Of a DNA stretch of 64,000 nucleotides, positions 38,000 through 46,122 are shown piece after piece. The notes under the pieces are model-generated. The model was not told where the DNA came from. It saw only the letters and a program-made list of their open reading frames with translations, and made no database searches. The position numbers and the translations under genes are program-made. Origin of the DNA: Streptomyces sp. NBC_01463 (lineage in GTDB: Bacteria > Actinomycetota > Actinomycetes > Streptomycetales > Streptomycetaceae). The stretch spans positions 8,122,001 through 8,186,000 of the forward strand of contig CP109468.1 of the NCBI GenBank assembly GCA_036227345.1. The letters are read 5' to 3'. Each line of letters opens with the position of its first letter. Within the stretch, counting starts at the first letter, position 1.

Positions 38000-39763
38000 G
38001 TGGATGCTCTGAGGCCTTCGGACCCCGCGCGAATAGGCGCCTACCAGCTGCTGGCCCGCCTCGGCGCGGGCGGCATGGGAAGGGTGTATCTCGGCCGGTC
38101 ACCCGGCGGGCGGCTGGTGGCGGTGAAGGTCATCCGCGACGAGATCAGTGACCATCCCGAAGCGCTGGCCCGGTTCAGGCGGGAGGCCGCGACCGTCGAG
38201 ACGGTACGCAGCGCCTACACGGCCCAGTTGATCGAGGCCGCGCTCGACGCGTCCCCGTACTGGCTGGCCACCGAGTACGTCGCCGGGCCCACCCTGCGGG
38301 GCGCCGTGGGCGCGAGCGGCCCGTTCCCGCCGGACAGTGCGCTGCGGCTGCTCGCGGCGCTCGCCGAGGGGCTGGCCGCCGTGCATGCCCACGGCGTCAC
38401 GCACCGGGACCTGAAGCCGCAGAACGTCATCCTCTCGCCGCAGGGGCCGCAGCTCATCGACTTCGGGATCGCGCGGGGGCTGGAGCAGACGATCCTCACC
38501 CGGGAGGGGGCGACGTCGGGGACGCCCGGATACACGGCGCCCGAGGTGCTGCTGCGCAACGAGGTGGGCCCGGCGGCGGACGTCTTCGCCCTGGGCGCGA
38601 CCCTCGCGTACGCGTTGACGGGGCGGCCCCCGTACGGAGCCGGTGATGCGGCGTCCGTGAACTACCGGACCGTCTACGAGGACATCGACCTGGACGGCGT
38701 ACGGCCGGAGGCCGCCGCACTGATCCGCGGGTGTGTCGCCAAGGACCCGGCGCGGCGGCCGGACCCGGCCGCCGTCATCGCCGGATGCGCGGTGGACTCA
38801 CCGCTGGCCTCGGACCCGCACTACCGTGCCGTGGCCCGGGCCGCCGATCCCGTGCCCGTGTCACCGGACGAGCGGACGCGGCCCGTCCCCTCCGGCGAGC
38901 GGCGCCGATGGGAATCCGGAACGGACGTCCTGCCGGCCACCGGGACCGGGCCCCGCACGAGGCTGGGGAGCGAGGGGCCGTCCGGCTCGCCGGCGTCCGG
39001 CACCACGGCACCCTCCGACGGCCCGGACGGGCGGAGCCGTCCCGGCCGGGCCCCGCGGAACAAGACCTGGCTCGCCGTGTGCGCGGTGGCCGCCGCCGTC
39101 CCGCTGACGGTCTGGCTGCTCCCCGGATCGGGCAGTGAGGACGACGCGTCGGCCACGCCCGGGACCACCCGGTCCGGACGGCCTGTGGTGTCGAGTCCGG
39201 CCGGCAAGGGCCCGGACGGCGGGAAGAAGTCCGCCGGGCCGCCGGACCACATCCTCAACGACCGTGTCTCGCACGACCGCTGGACCCTGTCGGGGGACTC
39301 CGAGCAGGCCGCTTTTCTCAGCGGCGACTGCGACGGCGCCTTTCCCGACGTCACGCCGCCCGACGGCCTGAGGTCCTCCGTTTCCCACACCACCGGCTCG
39401 GACACCGCGACGGTGTCGATGCGGCCCGAGGGTGCGGGGGAGGGGAAGAGGCCGGAGCCGTACTACGTATCCGTCGGCGTCCGGCCCCCGCACGAGACCG
39501 ACCGCGCCACCGGCCGGCCGCTCGCCACCGTCAGCAAGGGCATCGGCTTCACCAGCAAGCCGGTCGACCTCTACGCGCACTGGACCTCCGGCGGCACGGT
39601 CAAGCTCCGCTACCCCCAGGACTTCCGGGCCCACTTCGGTGAACGGGCCGTCGACGCGATCCCGGTGGGGGACGACCGCGGCGACTGGACCGTCGTGATC
39701 TACCACGTCGAGGGCGGGCCGTCGGACTACACGTCCGTCGTCTGCAACGGCTTCCACGCCTGA
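38000..39763 (+). CDS. Membrane-anchored Ser/Thr protein kinase
   Basis: A 587-aa eukaryotic-type (Hanks) kinase with GTG start at 38000. Kinase domain about 12-270: glycine loop LGAGGMGRVYLG, Lys43 (VAVKV), catalytic HRDLKPQN (Asp137), DFGIAR (154), and activation-segment TSGTPGYTAPEVL. A low-complexity Pro/Ser/Gly region (about 290-352) is followed by one membrane helix (356-376) and an extracellular domain of about 190 residues with Cys pair SGDCDGAF...VVCNGF. This C-terminal sensor has no PASTA repeats and I do not recognise it. Autophosphorylation on receipt of an outside signal is the usual mode. A strong terminator follows. Confidence 0.93.
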   Translation: MDALRPSDPARIGAYQLLARLGAGGMGRVYLGRSPGGRLVAVKVIRDEISDHPEALARFRREAATVETVRSAYTAQLIEAALDASPYWLATEYVAGPTLRGAVGASGPFPPDSALRLLAALAEGLAAVHAHGVTHRDLKPQNVILSPQGPQLIDFGIARGLEQTILTREGATSGTPGYTAPEVLLRNEVGPAADVFALGATLAYALTGRPPYGAGDAASVNYRTVYEDIDLDGVRPEAAALIRGCVAKDPARRPDPAAVIAGCAVDSPLASDPHYRAVARAADPVPVSPDERTRPVPSGERRRWESGTDVLPATGTGPRTRLGSEGPSGSPASGTTAPSDGPDGRSRPGRAPRNKTWLAVCAVAAAVPLTVWLLPGSGSEDDASATPGTTRSGRPVVSSPAGKGPDGGKKSAGPPDHILNDRVSHDRWTLSGDSEQAAFLSGDCDGAFPDVTPPDGLRSSVSHTTGSDTATVSMRPEGAGEGKRPEPYYVSVGVRPPHETDRATGRPLATVSKGIGFTSKPVDLYAHWTSGGTVKLRYPQDFRAHFGERAVDAIPVGDDRGDWTVVIYHVEGGPSDYTSVVCNGFHA

Positions 39764-39773
39764 CGCACGGCGG

Positions 39774-39797
39774 GCCCCGGAGCGCGTGCTCCGGGGC
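39774..39797. terminator. Bidirectional terminator between kinase and ohr
   Basis: Arms GCCCCGGAGC and GCTCCGGGGC, 10-bp perfect stem with a four-base loop GCGT, between convergent genes. Confidence 0.9.
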
Positions 39798-39822
39798 GGG
39801 CGCCGGTCCTTCCGTGGATCGG

Positions 39823-40236
39823 CTACTCGACGACGAGCTCGACCGGGATGTTGCCGCGGGTGGCGTTCGAGTACGGGCAGACCTGGTGGGCCTGCTCGAC
39901 GAGCTTGCGGCCGGTCGCCTCGTCGACGCACTCGGGCAGTTCCACCCGCAGCGTGACCGCGAGACCGAAGCCCTCGCCCTGCTTGCCGATACCGACCTCG
40001 CCCGTGACGGCGGCATCGCTGACATCGACCTTGGCCTGACGGCCCACGAGGCCCAGGGCGCTCGCGAAGCACGCCGCGTATCCGGCGGCGAACAGCTGCT
40101 CCGGGTTGGTGCCCTGGCCGTTGCCGCCCATCTCCACGGGGACGGCCAGCTGGAGATCGAGCTTGCCGTCGCTGCTCACGGCGCGGCCGTCGCGGCCGTG
40201 GGTGGCGGTGGCGACGGCGGTGTAGATCGTGTCCAT
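39823..40236 (-). CDS. ohr: Organic hydroperoxide resistance protein Ohr
   Basis: A 137-aa OsmC/Ohr-family thiol peroxidase that reduces organic hydroperoxides. The two catalytic cysteines are Cys56 (AGYAACFASAL) and Cys120 (HQVCPYSNATRGN), with the Ohr-specific N-terminal YTAVATATHGRDGRAVSSDGKLDLQL and the C-terminal NIPVELVV. It is cytoplasmic. It is divergent from the MarR-type sensor ohrR; the CACAATTAAGTTGTG operator lies between them. Confidence 0.96.
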   Translation of the reverse strand: MDTIYTAVATATHGRDGRAVSSDGKLDLQLAVPVEMGGNGQGTNPEQLFAAGYAACFASALGLVGRQAKVDVSDAAVTGEVGIGKQGEGFGLAVTLRVELPECVDEATGRKLVEQAHQVCPYSNATRGNIPVELVVE

Positions 40237-40303
40237 GGAAACCGGTCCTCTCGAAGGTCATGTTCCGGCGGCGATGTCCGGCCGCTTCCCCTGAAGTGAA
40301 GCA

Positions 40304-40318
40304 CACAATTAAGTTGTG
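40304..40318. promoter_or_regulatory. OhrR operator
   Basis: CACAATTAAGTTGTG, a 15-base near-perfect dyad of the AT-rich OhrR type (TACAATT-AATTGTA) in a GC-rich genome, in the divergent ohr-ohrR promoter. It lies 68 bases from the ohr start and 38 from ohrR. Confidence 0.9.
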
Positions 40319-40355
40319 CACAATCAAATCGGGTGCGCGGCGTTATGCTGAGTCC

Positions 40356-40892
40356 ATGACCGCCACGCCCAGCCCCGCCCGCACGGCCCCGGCCTCGTCC
40401 GGGGCCGACTACCTCCGCCTGGACCAGCAGATCTGCTTCTCCCTGAACGCCGCGTCGCGCGCCTTCGGGAGTGTCTACCGGGTGCTCCTCAAGGACCTGG
40501 GGCTCACCTACCCCCAGTACCTGGTGATGCTGGTGCTCTGGGAGCACGGCGAGCTGCCCGTGAAGACGCTCGGTCAGCACCTGCGGCTCGACTCCGGCAC
40601 GCTCTCGCCCCTGCTGAAGCGCCTGGAGGCGGCCGGTCTGGTGCGCCGTGAGCGGAGCGCCCGGGACGAGCGCTCGGTGCACGCGCACCTCACGGACGAG
40701 GGCACGGCGCTGCGCGAGCGGGCCCTGCTCGTGCCCCGCCGGATCGCCGCCGCGACCGGCTTCGAGCTCGACGAGATCAGCGAACTCCGGGACCGGCTGA
40801 ACCGGCTCACCGCGGCGCTGGACGCGTCGGAGCTGGATTCGTCGGAGCTGGACGAGGGACCGGACGGCGTCGGCGGGGGCGCCGCGAAGTAG
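40356..40892 (+). CDS. ohrR: OhrR, organic peroxide-sensing MarR-type repressor
   Basis: A 178-aa MarR-family repressor with the redox-sensing cysteine at residue 27 in RLDQQICFSLNAASRAF, the OhrR signature. Winged helix: LTYPQYLVMLVLWEHGELPVKTLGQHLRLDSGTLSPLLKRLEAAGLVRRERSARDERSVHAHLT. Oxidation of the cysteine by organic peroxides releases the operator and switches on ohr and ohrR. The C-terminus is a longer-than-usual acidic and Gly-rich tail (about 150-178). Convergent with the aldo/keto reductase. Confidence 0.95.
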   Translation: MTATPSPARTAPASSGADYLRLDQQICFSLNAASRAFGSVYRVLLKDLGLTYPQYLVMLVLWEHGELPVKTLGQHLRLDSGTLSPLLKRLEAAGLVRRERSARDERSVHAHLTDEGTALRERALLVPRRIAAATGFELDEISELRDRLNRLTAALDASELDSSELDEGPDGVGGGAAK

Positions 40893-40932
40893 CGCCACCC
40901 TTCCCGCACCGGCCGGCCCCGGGGCGCCCGGC

Positions 40933-41925
40933 CTATCGCCCGAGCAGCTTCCCGATCTCCGCCAGCTGTTCCGCCGACAGCGGTCCGTACGCCACCGCCC
41001 CCGCGTTCTCCTCCGCCTGGGCGACGGTGCGGAAGCCCGGGATCGGCACGGTCCGCGGGCTGCGCGCCCACAGCCAGGCGAGTGCGCCCTGCGCGAGCGT
41101 GCGCCCCTGCGACATGAGGATCTCCCGCACGGCCTCGACCCGGGCGAGCCACTGGGGCGACGGGACCCCACCCGCGTCGAACCAGTCGAGCCACGGGGGC
41201 GGCGTGGCCCGGATGTCACCGGCGGCGCTCCTGCTCAGCGGCCCGTACTTCCCCGTGAGCAGGCCCATCGCGAGTGGACCGCGACTGATGCTCGCCAGCT
41301 CCTCCCGCTCACAGAGCTCCACCATCTCCGGGGCGTCCACCAGGACGTTCAGCCCGTGCTGCACGGCGGCGCAGTGCGGACCCCGCGCGAAGACCGCCGC
41401 GCGGGCCGGATCGTCCGTGCTCCAGCCGTACGCCCGGATCAGCCCTTCCCGTACGAAGCCCTCACAGGCCTCCCGCAGCAGTGCCGCCCGCTCCGGATCG
41501 GCGTCCCCGAGGTGCAGCTGCCACAGGTCCACGTAGTCGGTGCCGAGCCGCCGCAGCGAGGCCAGCAGTGCCGCACGGGCGTACCCCACGCTGTCGTCCC
41601 CGCCGGTCATCACCTTCTGCCGCTCGTCGAAGACGTTCCCCCACTTCGTGGCGATCACCGCCTCCGCCCGCCGCCCCCGCAACGCCCGGCCGAGCAGCCG
41701 CTCGCTGTGCCCGGCCCCGTACACGTCCGCCGTGTCGAAGAACGTCACGCCCAGTTCCAGCGCCCGCCGCACCGCCGCGACGGACTCCTCGTCGTCCGTC
41801 CTCCCCCAGCCCAGCGGCGCCCCGGCCGGGTCCGTCCACTCACCGCCGATGGCCCAGCAGCCGAATCCCAGCGCGCCGGCCCGGATGCCGCTGCGCCCCA
41901 ACGTCCTGTTCTCCAAGGTCTCCAT
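40933..41925 (-). CDS. Aldo/keto reductase
   Basis: A 330-aa NADPH-dependent oxidoreductase of the aldo/keto reductase superfamily. Catalytic tetrad visible: Asp and Tyr in FFDTADVYGAGHSE (about 55-68), Lys in IATKWGN and His in VDLWQLHLGD. The cofactor segment WLWARSPRTVPIPGFRTVAQAEENAGA lies near the C-terminus. ATG 41925 gives the usual start METLENRTLGRSGIRAGALGFGCWAIGG. The true substrate is unknown. It stands alone on its strand, with a weak ribosome binding site. Confidence 0.9.
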   Translation of the reverse strand: METLENRTLGRSGIRAGALGFGCWAIGGEWTDPAGAPLGWGRTDDEESVAAVRRALELGVTFFDTADVYGAGHSERLLGRALRGRRAEAVIATKWGNVFDERQKVMTGGDDSVGYARAALLASLRRLGTDYVDLWQLHLGDADPERAALLREACEGFVREGLIRAYGWSTDDPARAAVFARGPHCAAVQHGLNVLVDAPEMVELCEREELASISRGPLAMGLLTGKYGPLSRSAAGDIRATPPPWLDWFDAGGVPSPQWLARVEAVREILMSQGRTLAQGALAWLWARSPRTVPIPGFRTVAQAEENAGAVAYGPLSAEQLAEIGKLLGR

Positions 41926-41987
41926 GGCCGGGAACGCTAGGTGTTGAAGCGCACGCGAGGGCAAGGGCGTCGGGCGGCCCGGCCGGA

Positions 41988-42674
41988 TCAGGCGGCGTAC
42001 GCGCTGACCGCCAGCGTCGCGGACAGCACCTTCCACAGCACCCAGGCGCCCGCCCGGCCGGCCGCGCCGCAGAGCGCCCCCTCCGTGCACCACGTCGGCC
42101 GGTCCTGCCAGGCGCTGACGTCCAGATAGTGGAAGCCGAGCGAACGCGTGAACGCGAAGCGGATGTGCAGCCCCTCGCCCAGGCCGTGACCGGGCAGCGT
42201 CGCGATCCGCAGCTCGTCGGCACCGACGGCCTCGACCCGGACCGGGTTGCCGCCCAGCAGATCGCACTCGTCACCCGGCTCGATCCTGGCCGGGCACGCG
42301 CCGCTCACCGGGAACAGCCAGAAGTTGTCGGTGAGCTGCCGGCGTACGTCGTGGGCGCTGGTGAACGGGTGAAAGCCCGTCGAGTAGCTGTACCGGTTCA
42401 GCCACTCCACGGTGCCCCCGCACGACGCGGGGGAGTCGCCGCAGTGCGCGCGGACGGCGTCGCCGCCACGCCGGAGCAGGGGAGTGCCGGCGTGCGAAGA
42501 CGGTGTCAGGACGGCGAACACGAGCAGGACCGTGAACAGGAGGGCCGACGCGCGGCCGGTCGCCGTACGGGTGAGTGCCGCCGCGGACCGCGATCGCGGC
42601 ACACGGCTTCGGCCAACCGTCCCGCGGCCGGAGATACGGGAGACACGGCGTTGAGCGCGGCTCGCCTTCCGCAT
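41988..42674 (-). CDS. Secreted or membrane-anchored protein of unknown function
   Basis: A 228-aa protein with ATG 42674 after GGGAGG. An Arg-rich N-terminus (about 1-42) precedes one hydrophobic segment ASALLFTVLLVFAVLTPSSHA, a signal peptide or anchor. The outer part has six cysteines in VRAHCGDSPASCGGTVEWLNRYSYSTGFHPFTSAHDVRRQLTDNFW, SGACPARIEPGDECDLLGG and RPTWCTEGALCGAAGRAG. It ends with a hydrophobic AGAWVLWKVLSATLAVSAYAA. I do not recognise the family. The first 42 residues are rich in Arg/Ser and could be an over-long start. Confidence 0.7.
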   Translation of the reverse strand: MRKASRAQRRVSRISGRGTVGRSRVPRSRSAAALTRTATGRASALLFTVLLVFAVLTPSSHAGTPLLRRGGDAVRAHCGDSPASCGGTVEWLNRYSYSTGFHPFTSAHDVRRQLTDNFWLFPVSGACPARIEPGDECDLLGGNPVRVEAVGADELRIATLPGHGLGEGLHIRFAFTRSLGFHYLDVSAWQDRPTWCTEGALCGAAGRAGAWVLWKVLSATLAVSAYAA

Positions 42675-42761
42675 CAGCACCTCCCGGAGCGCGGTATGCG
42701 CCACATGGAAGCTATGTCCTCGTGCGGGGTTCGGCATCTCGGCGGCCGGAAACGGTCCACC

Positions 42762-42785
42762 GGGCGGGCCCGGCCGGGCCCGCCC
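42762..42785. terminator. 24-base perfect palindrome, loopless
   Basis: GGGCGGGCCCGG followed by its exact complement CCGGGCCCGCCC, in the divergent gap between the unknown secreted protein and the DnaJ-like membrane protein. It may be a cruciform-prone or regulatory site rather than a terminator, as no gene ends here. Confidence 0.4.
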
Positions 42786-42917
42786 TTGGCTTCGGACAGG
42801 TGCAACTGCCATACAGGTGTTGTGCGTCAGTACGGACATGCCCGCGTACGAGCGCGGCGCAGCACCCGGTCGTTGCCGGGCGGATGACAGGGCGCGCGCA
42901 GAACGGCTGGGGGAGCG

Positions 42918-43964
42918 ATGGCGAGGAGCACGGCGCGGGTGAGGTGCCTCGGGGCCCTCTTCGTCGGATCGGTGATCCTCGTCTGGGGACTCGCCACGTT
43001 CTTCGGCGGCCCCGTCGAGTGCGGCGACGGCGGAGTGATCCACGGGGACTCCTGTGTCACCCCCACCCGTGCCGTCACGCAGGACGACATGGACGACGCG
43101 CGGCGCCTCCGGCACGTTCTGGGCGGGGTGGGCATCGCTGTCGGCCCGTTGCTCTTCCTCGGCGTCTGCGGGTTCGCACTCAGGGAGAGCCGGGCGAGGC
43201 GGCCGGCGCGCGCCCGGGTGTCGCTGACCCCGGAGCAGGCCGAAGGGGGCGGCACTGTGCCAGTCGACTACCGGGTGCGGGCCCGCTGCCCGCACTGCGA
43301 CGGCCGCGGGGTGCGCACCGTGGGCGCGGGACGAAGGTGCGCGCGGTGCCGGGGCACCGGGCTGACCCGGCGCGGTCCCCGGAGCGTCACCGTGCGCATC
43401 CCCGTCGGGGTCCGGCACGGGAGCACCTTGAGGATTCGCGGCCGGGGCACGCCGGGGAAGGGCGGCGCACCGTCGGGGGACCTGCTCCTCACCGTACTGA
43501 TCGCCGGACCGCCGGCACGGCCGGGCACCAGCGCCGCACCGCCCCGGCAGCGGACGGGCTCCGCACCGCCGCGCCCGGGGACCGCCGCCGCCCCGCCCGG
43601 CGGCCCCGCCACCATCGAGGCCGGCGGCATCCGTATCACCGCGGGCCCGGATTCCGTCACGGTCCGGGAGGAACGGCGGTCGCCCGGCGGCCGCATCACG
43701 TGGGTGACCACGCACGAACTGCGCTGGCCGGACATCGCCCTGCTGGTGTTCGACAGCGACCGGCACGATCCGGTCGTGGCCCTGTACGCGATACCCGCGG
43801 ACGCGGCCGCCGCCGGCCGGGGGAGGCACCACCTGGCCGACGACCGGAGGTTCACCGCCGCGGACTGGGACACACTCGCGGCCGGGATCGCCCGCCACAG
43901 CCACGGGCGCGTGAGACTGGACCTCGCCTCCCGCAACGCCCCGGGGGGCCTGCGTGACGGCTGA
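42918..43964 (+). CDS. Membrane protein with half DnaJ zinc finger and DnaJ C-terminal-like domain
   Basis: A 348-aa protein with ATG 42918 after GGGGGAG. Two membrane helices (about 10-30 and 66-90) enclose a short outside loop with two cysteines. The inside part has two CxxCxGxG motifs (CPHCDGRG, about 124, and CARCRGTG, about 140) where DnaJ has four. Next come VTVRIPVGVRHGSTLRIRGRGTPGKGGAPSGDLLLTVLI, close to the substrate-binding C-terminal domain of DnaJ, and a Pro-rich linker. The last 120 residues (IEAGGIRITAGPDSVTVREERR and VTTHELRWPDIALLVFDSD) are unrecognised. There is no J-domain, so it cannot stimulate DnaK by itself. Function unknown. Confidence 0.75.
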   Translation: MARSTARVRCLGALFVGSVILVWGLATFFGGPVECGDGGVIHGDSCVTPTRAVTQDDMDDARRLRHVLGGVGIAVGPLLFLGVCGFALRESRARRPARARVSLTPEQAEGGGTVPVDYRVRARCPHCDGRGVRTVGAGRRCARCRGTGLTRRGPRSVTVRIPVGVRHGSTLRIRGRGTPGKGGAPSGDLLLTVLIAGPPARPGTSAAPPRQRTGSAPPRPGTAAAPPGGPATIEAGGIRITAGPDSVTVREERRSPGGRITWVTTHELRWPDIALLVFDSDRHDPVVALYAIPADAAAAGRGRHHLADDRRFTAADWDTLAAGIARHSHGRVRLDLASRNAPGGLRDG

Positions 43965-43967
43965 ACC

Positions 43968-43985
43968 GGCCGCGGTCCCGCGGCC
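43968..43985. terminator. Hairpin between DnaJ-like and DoxX genes
   Basis: Arms GGCCGCGG and CCGCGGCC, 8 bp with a 2-base loop, just after the rightward stop and before the convergent DoxX stop. Confidence 0.6.
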
Positions 43986-44002
43986 CGGGGCGGCCCGGAG
44001 GC

Positions 44003-44350
44003 TCAGGCCGCGAGCCCCAGGACCATGGCCCCGACGACCGGCGCCGCGTACACCAGCGGGAACGGGATGTGGGTGTACCAGCGGGCCCGGATCACGGTGA
44101 CGACCGCACCGGCGAAGTACAGCACCAGACCGGCCCCCGCCAGCATGCCGACCACCGGGACGAACAGTCCGGCGACCAGGCCCACGGCCCCGGCTGCCTT
44201 GGCCGCTCCCAGCCAGGTCCACCAGGAGCGGGGGACGCTGTAGTCGGTCAGGGCCTGGACGACCCACTGGGCGCGGAAGAGCAGGGCGCCGGCCGAGTAT
44301 CCGGCCATGGCGGCAGCGACGAGAGTGACGACGACGTGGGCGACGGACAT
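44003..44350 (-). CDS. DoxX-family membrane protein
   Basis: A 115-aa protein of four membrane helices of the DoxX/DoxX-like family: VVVTLVAAAMAGYSAGALLF, then SWWTWLGAAKAAGAVGLVAGLFVPVVGMLAGAGLVLYFAGAVVTVIRARWY and VYAAPVVGAMVLGLAA. ATG 44350 follows GAGGAG. DoxX-like proteins are linked to quinone or redox and thiol stress in other actinobacteria, but the role of this one is unknown. Confidence 0.85.
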   Translation of the reverse strand: MSVAHVVVTLVAAAMAGYSAGALLFRAQWVVQALTDYSVPRSWWTWLGAAKAAGAVGLVAGLFVPVVGMLAGAGLVLYFAGAVVTVIRARWYTHIPFPLVYAAPVVGAMVLGLAA

Positions 44351-44525
44351 GGTGAAGGCTCCTCATCGGACGGTGCCGGAGTGTTCTCGCGCCGGCCACG
44401 GTGGCCGGTCCGGCACTGCATCGACACGCCCCGACGGAGAAACGTGACACGTCCGCGAAAAATCTTTCTCCCGCTCGTCCGCACCCCTCGGGGCAGGGTG
44501 TCGCGCCCGCTCGCGCGGTGACCCG

Positions 44526-45203
44526 TCAGTGCCGCCGCGCCAGCAGGAACAGATGCGGCTCCGGCACCCCCGCCGGATGGGTGGGGGTGAACAGGGTGCT
44601 CTCCCGCTCCAGAACGGTGAACCCCGCCTCCGTCACCACATCGGCGAACGCGTCCTCACCGAAGCTGGTCACCCGTACCGGCTGACCCATGAACACGCCG
44701 CTCACCCCCTCCAGGTCCAACGGCACGGTCGCCACCGCCAGATGCCCGCCCGGCCGCAGTGCGCGTGCGGACCGGTGCAGGACATCCCGCTGCTCGGCAC
44801 GCGACAGCTGGAGGAGTGAGAAGTACACGCACACCGCGTCGAAAGACGCTTCCTCCAGGTGGAGTTCGCGGATGTCGGCGCAACGGAACTCCGCCCCGGG
44901 CACCTGCCGGGACGCGATGTCCACCATGACCGGGGAGACATCGACGCCCAGCACCTCGTGGCCGGCGTCCGCCAGCGTCCGCGCGGTCGGCCGCCCCGTG
45001 CCGCTGCCGACGTCCAGCACCCGGCTGCCCGGTGCGATCCGCTCCAACAGGCTTTCCAGCGAGGCGCGATGAGCGGCCGAACCGCCGAACGCCCGCTCGT
45101 AGTCGGCTCCGAGAGCGTCGAACACCGAAGCAGCGGTGGGATCCTGCCCCGTCCCGCCGGGCCCCGACGGGCCCTGGTCCGGCAGGCCCTGCTCCTCATC
45201 CAT
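44526..45203 (-). CDS. Class I SAM-dependent methyltransferase
   Basis: A 225-aa methyltransferase. The SAM-binding core has motif I RVLDVGSGTGRPTARTLADAGHEVLGVDVSP (about 60-90), motif II EFRCADIRELHLEEASFDAVCVYFSLLQLSRAEQ and motif III LRPGGHLAVATVPLDLEG. The C-terminal VRVTSFGEDAFADVVTEAGFTVLERE is typical of small-molecule methyltransferases. ATG 45203 after AGGAAGGG. It lies 30 bases after the stop-proximal end of the neighbouring DUF574-type gene's reading direction, on the same strand, so the two may share a transcript. The substrate is unknown. Confidence 0.88.
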   Translation of the reverse strand: MDEEQGLPDQGPSGPGGTGQDPTAASVFDALGADYERAFGGSAAHRASLESLLERIAPGSRVLDVGSGTGRPTARTLADAGHEVLGVDVSPVMVDIASRQVPGAEFRCADIRELHLEEASFDAVCVYFSLLQLSRAEQRDVLHRSARALRPGGHLAVATVPLDLEGVSGVFMGQPVRVTSFGEDAFADVVTEAGFTVLERESTLFTPTHPAGVPEPHLFLLARRH

Positions 45204-45233
45204 GGCGGAATCCCTTCCTCTGCGCCTGCCCGG

Positions 45234-46019
45234 CTACGGGACGCGGGCGACGGCCACGTACAGGCCACTGTGCTCGGGCTCGGGCGCCGTCGTGCCGCGG
45301 AACCACTCGGGGGCGGTCACCAGGCCGGGCTCGGCGAGCTCCAGACCGTCGAGGAACCGGGCGAACTCGGCGCGGGTGCGCAGCGCCAGCTGGATGCCGC
45401 CCTTGTCGTACTCGTCGGCACCCTGCTGTCCCCGCTCCGGGTTGACGTCGGACGCGCCCTGGGACAGCACCACGTAGCTGCCCGGCGACATCTCGTCCGT
45501 CAGTGTGCGGACGATCCCGATCGGATCGACCGCGTCGGGCAGGAAGTGCAGCAGGCCGAGCATGGAGAGGGCGACGGGGCGGCGGAAGTCCAGGATCTTG
45601 TGGGCCGCCTCGATGATGCTGTCCGGCTCACGGACGTCCGCCGGAATGTAGTCCGTGGCACCCTCCGGCCGGCTGATCAGCAGCGCCTCGGCATGACGCA
45701 GAACGATCGGATCGTTGTCGCAGTAGACCACCCGCGAGGCCGGGTTGATCTCCTGCGCGATCTGGTGAAGGTTCGGCGCGGTCGGAATGCCGGTGCCGAT
45801 GTCCAGGAACTGGTCGACGCCCTCACCGGCCAGCCATGCCGTGGCGCGGTTCATGAACGCGCGGTTCTGCCGGGCGCCGATCTTCGCCTCGACGGGCAGC
45901 TGTTCCGCCACGGCCTGGTCGACGGGGTAGTTGTCCTTGCCCCCGAGGAGCGCGTCGTAGACGCGCGCCGACTGCGGCCTGCTGGTGTCTATGGGGGGCT
46001 GGGACGTCCCGGTCGTCAT
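45234..46019 (-). CDS. DUF574 (Methyltransf_19) SAM-dependent methyltransferase
   Basis: A 261-aa protein of the actinobacterial DUF574 / Methyltransf_19 family. The signature is clear: SRPQSARVYDALLGGKDNYPVDQAVAEQLP at the N-terminus, then RAFMNRATAWLAGEGVDQFLDIGTGIPTAPNLHQIAQEINPASRVVYCDNDPIVL for SAM binding, and RPVALSMLGLLHFLPD. ATG 46019 follows CGGAG. Streptomyces have many paralogues, sometimes near regulatory conservons. Target unknown. It is separate from the type III PKS operon, which ends 103 bases upstream on the same strand. Confidence 0.9.
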   Translation of the reverse strand: MTTGTSQPPIDTSRPQSARVYDALLGGKDNYPVDQAVAEQLPVEAKIGARQNRAFMNRATAWLAGEGVDQFLDIGTGIPTAPNLHQIAQEINPASRVVYCDNDPIVLRHAEALLISRPEGATDYIPADVREPDSIIEAAHKILDFRRPVALSMLGLLHFLPDAVDPIGIVRTLTDEMSPGSYVVLSQGASDVNPERGQQGADEYDKGGIQLALRTRAEFARFLDGLELAEPGLVTAPEWFRGTTAPEPEHSGLYVAVARVP

Positions 46020-46122
46020 GGCGAACTCCGTTGCTGATGAGAGTGAGAACCGCTCCTCCGGCGCAGTCTGCCACAGCAACTCCATGATGATCACGCGCCG
46101 TTGGCGGAGGCACGGCAGCCGC

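Noticed and set aside
41988..44450. An 820-codon leftward open frame through the unknown exported protein, DnaJ-like and DoxX genes
   Set aside because: Only the part from 42674 has a ribosome binding site and signal sequence; the rest is antisense to genes with clear domains.
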